Shown here: piece by piece, positions 16,451 to 21,364 of the stretch
How positions within the stretch are numbered: the first letter of the stretch is position 1
Layout of the letters: the number at the start of each line of letters is the position of its first letter
Source of the DNA: a virus
Reading direction: 5' to 3' (one strand)
Length of the DNA stretch: 24,699 nt
Virus record (IMG/VR): IMGVR_UViG_3300042691_051895
Coordinates: 1 to 24,699 of that record
Program-made: the position numbers and the translations under genes
Notes under the pieces: generated by a model
Seen by the model: only the letters and a program-made list of their open reading frames with translations
What the model was told of the DNA's origin: nothing
The model's database searches: none

Positions 16451-17010
16451 ATGAACCATTCAGGACATTACCGAGACCGAGTGACTATAGAACCCAAGCA
16501 CCAAGAAGATCGCCGGGAGTGATGTCGAATTTTAGTACATTTAGACAAACGCTAAATGGAAGAGCGAATGTGCAAATGGCCGAAAAAATAGGACCAAATC
16601 CATTTAAAATGACCAATCTGGATGAAATGATTCAACAAAGCAGAAAACCAGAACCGAAAATAATGAAAAATGCTGCTATGTTGACCAGTGCTTTGGAAGA
16701 ACAACCCAGAATAACCGCAAAAACATCCACAAATTATGACTTGGGTCCCAAAGAAGTTCCTGAAATAAGCAATAAACAGCAGAACCTTTATAACATGACT
16801 TCAAAAACTATAGAAAAAAGAGAGGCTTCAAAAGAAGCCCCTCCGGTACAAACAATGGTCCAAAACCAAACTACTCCTTCACAAATGCCCGCAGGTGGGG
16901 CAGCTGGAAGGAGTAGTGGTGGTGGACGGGGACTCAGGCATCCTACCATAGATGATGCCATGTTGTCCGCCGCTATGCTGCCTCTTTGGAGGCAGAAATT
17001 TAACGGCTAA
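16447..17010 (+). CDS. Disordered virion-associated-type protein, unknown
   Basis: 187 aa, not recognised. The start ATG overlaps the stop of the -1-frame segment, so translation likely depends on ribosomes that finish that frame. The sequence is rich in Pro, Gln, Lys, Thr and Met with almost no hydrophobic core: low-complexity, probably disordered, with a Gly/Ser patch (GGAAGRSSGGGRGL, about 153-166) before a short helical C-terminus (TIDDAMLSAAMLPLWRQKF). No cysteines. Its place after the gp26-like/frameshift gene is where a tail length or assembly factor might be expected, but it is far too short and unstructured for a tape measure. A C-terminal docking peptide with a disordered spacer is a reasonable guess only. 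Its stop abuts the converging gp32 stop with no gap. Confidence 0.7.
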   Translation: MNEPFRTLPRPSDYRTQAPRRSPGVMSNFSTFRQTLNGRANVQMAEKIGPNPFKMTNLDEMIQQSRKPEPKIMKNAAMLTSALEEQPRITAKTSTNYDLGPKEVPEISNKQQNLYNMTSKTIEKREASKEAPPVQTMVQNQTTPSQMPAGGAAGRSSGGGRGLRHPTIDDAMLSAAMLPLWRQKFNG

Positions 17011-17023
17011 TCACTCGTTAGCC
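17005..17023. terminator. Hairpin across the abutting convergent stop codons (weak terminator candidate)
   Basis: GGCTAA, a seven-base loop, then TTAGCC. The stem includes the TAA stop of the plus gene (17008-17010) and the loop holds the gp32 stop (17011-17013). There is no good T-run on either side (minus side: GTTAAATTT), so termination is uncertain. It is the only structure available between two convergent genes with zero spacing. Confidence 0.35.
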
Positions 17024-17907
17024 AACTTCTCAAAGTAAGACATCGAATCCATCTCCTCGTCAGGCTGAGGAGCCGCTGCTGGCTTCTTTGAGGAGGGGCT
17101 AGGACGAGCCGCCTCTTCAGTAAGATCCTCGTCCTCGACCGTACGATCGTCTGTGGAGGTCTCTCGGATATTGCTTCCAATCACATCCTTGGCCTTCTTG
17201 GACAGCACATCATAAGGCTTGAAGTTCTTGGGGTCGCTGAACTCAGCAAGAGCATATTGCTTCTTCCAAAGAACCTCAAGCTTCTTGTCATCACCTTCGT
17301 ACAGAGCCGAAGCCGAATCGAACTCGGACTTATCGTAGTTGATGTATCCTGCCACGGTACGGATCTTCATGCGGAAGTTCGCACCCTGCCAGAAATCGAA
17401 CGGATTCATCGGATCCTCGTCCGGGAAGGCAGGCTTCATCGCCTCCTGAATCTTGTCGAAAATCTTCTTTCCGTACTTGAAGAGGAAGACCTTTCCATCG
17501 TTCTGGGGATTAGCCGGATCAGAAACCACCAGAATATTCGAGATGTACGAGAGCTTACGCTTACGGTCGCGAGCGATGTTCTTGTCGCTCTCGATACCCG
17601 AATTCCAAAGCTCGTTGTTCATCTCGCAGATCGGGCACTTCTGTCCGATCGCAGTGGGACAATTCTCAATGTACCAGCCACCCTTACCCTTGAATGCATG
17701 GGTGTAGGTCTTGGCCCACGGAATGTCCTCACCATCGACAGCGGGGAGGAAACGGATGATCGCAAAGCCGCTGCCGCTCTTGTCAATCTCCGGTCGCCAG
17801 AAACGATCATCCTTGTAATCCTTCTTTGTACCAAGATCGGCTTCTAGCTTCTTGGCAAGGGTGTCGATGCTGGACTTGCTACGCTTCTTGAAATCGCTAA
17901 ATGACAT
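17011..17907 (-). CDS. 32: Single-stranded DNA-binding protein gp32
   Basis: 298 aa (T4 gp32 is 301). Binds ssDNA cooperatively during replication, recombination and repair and organises the replisome. Near the N-terminus is the basic/Ser cluster KKRSKSS (7-13), matching the LAST motif used for cooperative self-contact. The zinc site is readable: H70, C83, C91, C94 (H-x12-C-x7-C-x2-C), as in the T4 core domain. The core continues with aromatic and basic residues to about 220. The C-terminal tail is Pro/Ala-rich then acidic (PQPDEEMDSMSYFEKLANE), the protein-recruiting end. AAGGA lies 6 nt before the ATG. Codon use is strongly biased (AAG, CGT/CGC, ATC, CTT), unlike A/T-rich neighbours, fitting very high expression. 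Upstream are a sigma70-like promoter and a probable autoregulatory leader; gp33 is next upstream as in T4, without gp59. Confidence 0.96.
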   Translation of the reverse strand: MSFSDFKKRSKSSIDTLAKKLEADLGTKKDYKDDRFWRPEIDKSGSGFAIIRFLPAVDGEDIPWAKTYTHAFKGKGGWYIENCPTAIGQKCPICEMNNELWNSGIESDKNIARDRKRKLSYISNILVVSDPANPQNDGKVFLFKYGKKIFDKIQEAMKPAFPDEDPMNPFDFWQGANFRMKIRTVAGYINYDKSEFDSASALYEGDDKKLEVLWKKQYALAEFSDPKNFKPYDVLSKKAKDVIGSNIRETSTDDRTVEDEDLTEEAARPSPSSKKPAAAPQPDEEMDSMSYFEKLANE

Positions 17908-17909
17908 AA

Positions 17910-17939
17910 TAGTTCCTTTTCCCCCGGGGACTACCCGGG
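17910..17939 (-). promoter_or_regulatory. gp32 mRNA leader hairpin / candidate pseudoknot operator
   Basis: On the mRNA strand CCCGGG, loop TAGTC, CCCGGG forms a six-pair all-G/C stem (17923-17928 with 17934-17939). The loop TAGT (17930-17933) can pair with ACTA (17910-17913), which lies between the SD (AAGGA, 17914-17918) and the ATG, making a possible H-type pseudoknot over the ribosome-binding site. T4 gp32 represses its own translation by binding nucleated at a leader pseudoknot; the same logic is inferred here. Confidence 0.55.
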
Positions 17940-17954
17940 CCTAGTGTTGGATGT

Positions 17955-17982
17955 ATTGTACCATGTATTGGAAGGAAATCAA
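17955..17982 (-). promoter_or_regulatory. sigma70-like promoter for gp32
   Basis: -35 TTGATT (17982-17977, 4 of 6) and -10 TACAAT (17960-17955, 5 of 6) with a 16-nt spacer, in the 76-nt gap between gp33 and gp32; the -35 starts within 2 nt of the gp33 stop. Predicted transcript start near 17948, giving a leader of about 40 nt that contains the hairpin described above. Confidence 0.6.
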
Positions 17983-17983
17983 G

Positions 17984-18205
17984 TCAGAAAGGAAGCTTAT
18001 TTTTTGTTTTTGGCAAGAAATTTAAGCCTTGTGCTTCTGTCTTGATTTTTTCCAATATTGGTTTTGATAAGTGCTTTACGACGGCTTCAGGCTCGACATT
18101 ATATTCTTCACATAAAGTCACAACTGCATCCATGTAGGATACATTCCATTTTTCGACATAAAGCTCTACGTTTCTTGAGAATTTGTTTTTTAAGTCTAAA
18201 ATCAT
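17984..18205 (-). CDS. 33: Late-transcription coactivator gp33-like
   Basis: 73 aa. gp33 links the phage sliding clamp to host RNA polymerase and activates late promoters together with gp55. The pattern FSRNVELYVEKWNVSYMDAV (9-28), then LCEEYNVEPEAVVKHL and KIKTEAQGLNFL, a compact set of helices with 'Y-M/I-D-A-V-x-x-x-C-E-E-x-x-x-E-P-E' and 'K-I-K-x-E-A-x-x-L-N-x-L', is that of gp33-type proteins in T4 relatives. The ATG at 18205 is preferred to a longer form reaching 18403, which would run through the opposite gene. It is shorter than T4 gp33 (112 aa) and ends in KTKNKLPF without an obvious acidic clamp-binding tail. Adjacent gp32 supports the call (T4 order 33-59-32). An extended -10 sits so close that the message may be nearly leaderless. 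Confidence 0.82.
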   Translation of the reverse strand: MILDLKNKFSRNVELYVEKWNVSYMDAVVTLCEEYNVEPEAVVKHLSKPILEKIKTEAQGLNFLPKTKNKLPF

Positions 18206-18212
18206 ACCCAAT

Positions 18213-18221
18213 AGTATACCA
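18213..18221 (-). promoter_or_regulatory. Extended -10 promoter for gp33-like gene
   Basis: TGG followed by TATACT on the minus strand, an extended -10 element; no convincing -35 at 16-18 nt upstream. The -10 ends 7 nt before the ATG at 18205, so the transcript would begin at or next to the start codon. No clear SD precedes that ATG, which is consistent with a leaderless or near-leaderless mRNA. Confidence 0.4.
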
Positions 18222-18272
18222 CATTCTACGAGGATATATAGGTATGATTCCAAGTTTTTTTGGAGAAACTTA

Positions 18273-19613
18273 ATGGCAGTCGATAATACCAATAATTTAC
18301 CAGTAGCAGTTGATGGATACGATGCAGTCATAGGAACCGATATTTTCGTTTCGGCTGGAGAAACAGCCCACGCACAAGTCATGAAAGTGGCATGGGGAGA
18401 CAATTCAACTGTAACCAGAGCAACAGTCGATACTCCGCTTCCAGTTAAAGTTTATGGATTAACTGGCCCCCTATCAACCGTAACAGTTACTGGTGCAGTC
18501 AGAGGACTTGGAACATTTACTGTCGGAAATACCGCTGGCTCTCCAGTTTATGTTACGGGAGGGGTCAATGCATTTGTTTATGGAATAACCGGAGCCACTC
18601 CGGTTGCAATAACTGGATCCGTAAGCATTTCTTCAAATGTGGGAATAACCGGAGTTGTAAATGTCACTGGTGGTCGTTATTTAAACTTGGCAAATGACAG
18701 TGTTACTGTAACGGGAAGTGTTGCAAGATCTTGGACAATCACAAAAGCGACAGATGGAATTGCAGTTTATGGCTCGGATGGCGGAACCGCAATATATGCT
18801 AAAATAGCTGGCTCTGATGGTACGGTAATAGGAGCATCTGGAAATGCTTTGAACGTCAATGTGATTGGAGCCGGAATCAGTGCAACTGTTTCTATCGGAG
18901 CAACAGTCGGTGTTGACAATGCTGCAGGAACCATTCTCAAGGTTCAAGGGGATGCTACTGGAACTCCTCTGCCTGTAAACGGAACCGTGTCGCTTGCGGC
19001 CAATACTCAAGTGCAAATCGATCCTGTGCAGACAGTAAAGGTAAATGCTCCTGTTTCTGCATTGAGTTATGCTTCTTCCTTCAATACGGCCACAGATGAC
19101 TTTAACAATTTTGAAAAATTATTCATCGCTCAAAATGGATCGAATAATCATACAGTAGCAGCATGGCTAAAATTCTTGTGGAATGCTTTTACTTACTCAG
19201 GAGGAGATGCAGTAAGCATAGGAAAGACGATTCAAGGAATCGATTCTGGAAATGTTTCAGTCAGCATAAAAAACAAAATAGCCAACAACATATACATGTG
19301 GCAACCAGATCTTTATGCCAGTGGTTTTTCTCAATTAGATGATCCAGCAATAAATGTTCCACTGGGTTATTCAGTATCAATCAGCCATGGAGTTTGGTTG
19401 AAAAATATAACCAATACATTTGTATCAACATCTACCGTTTACAATAAGAGAATAGGTATATCAAATATCTCCACCGGAAATCCGATCGGAATGATCCTTG
19501 AACCGGGCGAAACTATATTCATACCGTCAAGAATAACTTCTCTGTACGCCAAAATCTTGGACGTAACTGGAGATACCAGTCCTCATAAGGCAATTTCAAT
19601 AACTGCTCTATAA
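18273..19613 (+). CDS. Repetitive beta-structured virion protein (fibre-like)
   Basis: 446 aa. The ATG at 18273 is chosen because GGAGA lies 7 nt upstream; a longer frame to 18183 would overlap gp33. The first 60 residues are a polar N-terminal domain (MAVDNTNNLPVAVDGYDAV...). Residues about 55-280 are built of short beta repeats of the type 'V-x-V-T-G-x-V' (for example TVTVTGAV, PVYVTGGV, PVAITGSV, VVNVTGG, SVTVTGSV), as in trimeric phage fibres. From about 290 the character changes to a globular C-terminal domain (FNNFEKLFIAQNGSNNHTVAAWLKFLWN...) that could be a head or foldon-like part. No cysteines, no signal peptide. Next to another virion-type gene with 3 nt spacing. Fibre or decoration role is inferred from repeats; family not recognised. 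Confidence 0.75.
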   Translation: MAVDNTNNLPVAVDGYDAVIGTDIFVSAGETAHAQVMKVAWGDNSTVTRATVDTPLPVKVYGLTGPLSTVTVTGAVRGLGTFTVGNTAGSPVYVTGGVNAFVYGITGATPVAITGSVSISSNVGITGVVNVTGGRYLNLANDSVTVTGSVARSWTITKATDGIAVYGSDGGTAIYAKIAGSDGTVIGASGNALNVNVIGAGISATVSIGATVGVDNAAGTILKVQGDATGTPLPVNGTVSLAANTQVQIDPVQTVKVNAPVSALSYASSFNTATDDFNNFEKLFIAQNGSNNHTVAAWLKFLWNAFTYSGGDAVSIGKTIQGIDSGNVSVSIKNKIANNIYMWQPDLYASGFSQLDDPAINVPLGYSVSISHGVWLKNITNTFVSTSTVYNKRIGISNISTGNPIGMILEPGETIFIPSRITSLYAKILDVTGDTSPHKAISITAL

Positions 19614-19616
19614 TAG

Positions 19617-20627
19617 ATGTATCGTTATCAAATATCAACACCAACTCCTTCAGATGCGATATCAGAAGTATCGACTCGCATAGGAATATTCTTAGGTCTT
19701 GATTTTACGACAAATTTGACATTGGAACTGAATTCCAACAAGTATCTTTCAACGATACCATCTTTTTCGTTTTCTTCGGATTTCAATAAAGTCCTCATAG
19801 ACTATTCAAATTCACAGAATAGCACCGATATTTCCTTGTTGAAAGGGCTGTTTGATGGTCTCACTGCCGGGACAACCTTTACTGTAAGTGAGGCTTCTTA
19901 TTCAATAGACGGAGCAGGGTCTGAAGCAAATTTGGGAGGAACATATCAATTCTTAAGTTTTGTTGGAAATGTCATAGTTGCAGTGCCCGTTTCGATGACA
20001 AGTTTCAACCAAAGATTGTTGAGATATGAGCCCGACTATTTTGTGAATCCCCCTCAATTTGGATTATCTTTATCTCCCCAAGGCAGAGATGTTGATTATG
20101 TTATAGTAAATGCACTAGGGACTGATAAGGTAAATTCATTCGCAAAATTTGGAATTTATTCTGGTGATAAGGTAAAAATAACCGGAACACGATTCAACAA
20201 TAAAACATTCACGGTGAAAAATATTACCATTAATAAAGATGGTAGTGAACACATGATGGTCGAGGAAGGGTTGACTTTGGAGAGTTCTTTTGGAAACAGG
20301 GTTGGAATAGAACTCATCCAAACCAAAAAAGGAACCGCAAACATAATTGCTGCAACAGGCCCCACCAGTCTAGGCGGTTGTGGCGTTTATGTTCGTGGTG
20401 TCAAAATAGCTTGCTATGAAAACCAAACACAAAACCAATGCATAGCAAGAACAAGCATGCAAGATGGATCTCCATTTGTGTGGAGACAAACTACAGGATG
20501 CTCGTCTTTGCCGCCAACAATTACAATTACAACTAATACATTTTCTGCAGCAGCAGCCACCACAAATCCGCTGGCATCTTTGGCTAGTTTGGGATACTTT
20601 GGACCCGGTAATTCAGTAAGCCTTTAA
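19617..20627 (+). CDS. Unknown virion-type protein, cotranslated with the fibre-like gene
   Basis: 336 aa, not recognised. The start follows a double stop (TAA TAG) of the preceding gene directly and has no SD, pointing to translational coupling. The N-terminal half is Ser/Thr/Phe-rich beta structure (TTNLTLELNSNKYLSTIPSFSFSS). A mid region (about 185-235) reads like a small beta barrel or carbohydrate-binding-type domain (SGDKVKITGTRFNNKTFTVKNI). Near the C-terminus are four cysteines (CGVYVRGVKIACYENQTQNQC at about 266-286, and GCSSLPP) that may bind metal or link chains, followed by a Thr/Ala tail ending in a predicted flexible GPGNSVSL. Probably structural because of its partner and composition. 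The leftward tRNA-operon terminator follows 3 nt after its end. Confidence 0.7.
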   Translation: MYRYQISTPTPSDAISEVSTRIGIFLGLDFTTNLTLELNSNKYLSTIPSFSFSSDFNKVLIDYSNSQNSTDISLLKGLFDGLTAGTTFTVSEASYSIDGAGSEANLGGTYQFLSFVGNVIVAVPVSMTSFNQRLLRYEPDYFVNPPQFGLSLSPQGRDVDYVIVNALGTDKVNSFAKFGIYSGDKVKITGTRFNNKTFTVKNITINKDGSEHMMVEEGLTLESSFGNRVGIELIQTKKGTANIIAATGPTSLGGCGVYVRGVKIACYENQTQNQCIARTSMQDGSPFVWRQTTGCSSLPPTITITTNTFSAAAATTNPLASLASLGYFGPGNSVSL

Positions 20628-20629
20628 CT

Positions 20630-20663
20630 AAAAGGCGAGACTCCCCGTGATGAGGAGTCTCGC
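20630..20663 (-). terminator. Intrinsic terminator of the leftward tRNA operon
   Basis: Ten-pair stem GCGAGACTCC (20635-20644) and GGAGTCTCGC (20654-20663) with a nine-base loop. On the minus strand the stem is followed by CC then TTTT, so it ends leftward transcription from the tRNA operon; on the plus strand no T-run follows, although it may still stabilise or stop the rightward message ending at 20627. Confidence 0.75.
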
Positions 20664-20689
20664 ACCCTGACGGTCCTAAGCGGCATAAT

Positions 20690-20697
20690 TATTTATA
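20690..20697 (-). promoter_or_regulatory. Exact T4 late-promoter -10 box, orphan
   Basis: TATAAATA on the minus strand, the consensus T4-type late promoter box. It lies between the tRNA-Glu 3' end and the terminator, so a transcript would be only about 30-50 nt unless it read through. No minus-strand gene follows before 18205. It may be chance in an A/T-rich gap. Confidence 0.25.
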
Positions 20698-20705
20698 AAA
20701 CTCAA

Positions 20706-20781
20706 TACTCCCACGGGGACTCGAACCCACGACTTCTTCGCGTTGAAAGCGCGACGATTTAACCAGTTAATCTATGGGAGC
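20706..20781 (-). tRNA. tRNA-Glu (anticodon TTC), imperfect T-arm
   Basis: Acceptor GCTCCCA pairs with TGGGAGT (one G-T pair), T8-A9, D-arm GATT/AATC with GG in the loop, a perfect five-pair anticodon stem TCGCG/CGCGA around CTTTCAA (anticodon TTC, reading GAA), and a standard TTCGAGT T-loop. The T-stem has only three solid G-C pairs (GTGGG against CCCCG) and the variable region is long (about 7). No CCA is encoded. Third RNA of the leftward tRNA operon, just before its terminator. Could be partly degenerate. Confidence 0.8.
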
Positions 20782-20807
20782 GTTTGCCGGATTTCTCCGG
20801 CTTTTAA

Positions 20808-21080
20808 TTACTTATTGTTGCACTGATTGTGCAGATTCGTGATTTCACGACGAATCTCACGAATCTCATCGGCAAACATTTTTTCACGTTCACCTTCATC
20901 CTGTCCTCTAAATGCACGGTCGAGATCCCTCTCCAGTTCCTGAACCTTCAGGTAAGCCATGAGAAGAGCAATCGCACCACAAATAGCTGCATAAATGTGA
21001 TACTCGCTACCAGCAGCAGTAAGAAAAACAGCAGCAGCCAAAAACGCATACGAAGTGTTTCTATTTCCAAATCCAAACAT
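20808..21080 (-). CDS. Small membrane protein with cytoplasmic coiled coil
   Basis: 90 aa. Starts at 21080 behind a strong GGAGG (6 nt spacing); a longer in-frame start at 21158 would lie inside tRNA-Gly and is rejected. Residues 11-24 (YAFLAAAVFLTAAG) and 29-44 (IYAAICGAIALLMAYL) are two hydrophobic segments forming a hairpin with a short loop (SEYH). Residues 45-86 are highly charged and helical (VQELERDLDRAFRGQDEGER, then EIREIRREITNL), with heptad-like spacing suggesting a coiled coil in the cytoplasm. It is embedded between tRNA genes in an operon driven by a consensus host promoter, which suggests early expression. A holin/spanin-like or host-envelope role is possible, but no lysis genes are adjacent; no family recognised. 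Confidence 0.75.
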   Translation of the reverse strand: MFGFGNRNTSYAFLAAAVFLTAAGSEYHIYAAICGAIALLMAYLKVQELERDLDRAFRGQDEGEREKMFADEIREIRREITNLHNQCNNK

Positions 21081-21137
21081 TGTATACCTCCATGGTAAAA
21101 GTTTTGTACGAACCATAGTATTTATCCTCCGAACAAG

Positions 21138-21210
21138 AGCGGATGACCAGATTTGCACTGGCGACCATTTGATTGGAAATCAAATGCTCTACTGGCTGAG
21201 CTACATCCGC
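21138..21210 (-). tRNA. tRNA-Gly (anticodon TCC)
   Basis: Canonical 73-nt cloverleaf. Acceptor GCGGATG/CATCCGC has seven perfect pairs; T8-A9; D-stem GCTC/GAGC with loop AGCCAGTA; anticodon stem TTTGA/TCAAA around TTTCCAA (anticodon TCC, reading GGA); T-stem GCCAG/CTGGT with loop TGCAAAT (T54, G55 instead of T55). No encoded CCA. It is only 3 nt downstream of the tRNA-Arg-like gene. Confidence 0.93.
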
Positions 21211-21213
21211 AAA

Positions 21214-21289
21214 CACGGGCGGCAGGAGTCGAACCTGCATAAATCCAATTACGGTACTATTGCTTAGAAGGCAAAGCCGGTACGCCCGC
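21214..21289 (-). tRNA. tRNA-Arg-like (anticodon TCT) lacking a recognisable D-arm
   Basis: 76 nt. Acceptor GCGGGCG pairs with CGCCCGT (one G-T), T8-A9 is present, the T-arm GCAGG-TTCGACT-CCTGC is perfect, and TTGC-CTTCTAA-GCAA gives a four-pair anticodon stem with anticodon TCT (AGA). Between T8-A9 and the anticodon stem only about six bases remain, so no D-arm fits; instead about 20 nt sit between the anticodon and T stems, including TTGGAT, a D-loop-like string. First gene of the operon, with its 5' end within 2 nt of the expected transcription start. Confidence 0.65.
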
Positions 21290-21298
21290 AACAACTAC

Positions 21299-21326
21299 AT
21301 TATACCACAATCTAGGTATGTGTCAA
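21299..21326 (-). promoter_or_regulatory. Consensus sigma70 promoter of the tRNA operon
   Basis: -35 TTGACA (21326-21321) and -10 TATAAT (21304-21299), both six of six, spacer 16 nt, plus an extended TGG just before the -10. The expected transcription start (about 21291) lies almost at the 5' end of the first tRNA (21289), which would remove the need for 5' trimming. It points to early expression by unmodified host polymerase. Confidence 0.9.
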
Positions 21327-21364
21327 GCCCCCTACATACTAAGTCCATAATTTCAGGATGAATC

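Noticed and set aside
17257-17847. Long plus-strand open frame (196 codons) opposite gp32
   Set aside because: It is the shadow of the biased codon use of gp32, whose zinc site, tail and start signals are clear. The shadow frame has no SD and unnatural composition.
18183-18272. Longer N-terminus for the fibre-like gene
   Set aside because: It overlaps gp33 on the other strand; GGAGA and the protein-like sequence start at 18273.
18206-18403. Longer N-terminus for gp33
   Set aside because: It lies opposite the fibre-like coding region and does not resemble gp33; the homologous part starts at the ATG at 18205.
20668-20680. Short match to the conserved 23S rRNA string ACGGTCCTAAG (also the core of a homing endonuclease target)
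   Set aside because: The match is only about 11-13 nt and the following bases diverge; no rRNA or endonuclease gene is nearby. Treated as chance.
21081-21158. Upstream extension of the 90-aa membrane protein
   Set aside because: It would begin inside tRNA-Gly; GGAGG marks the start at 21080.
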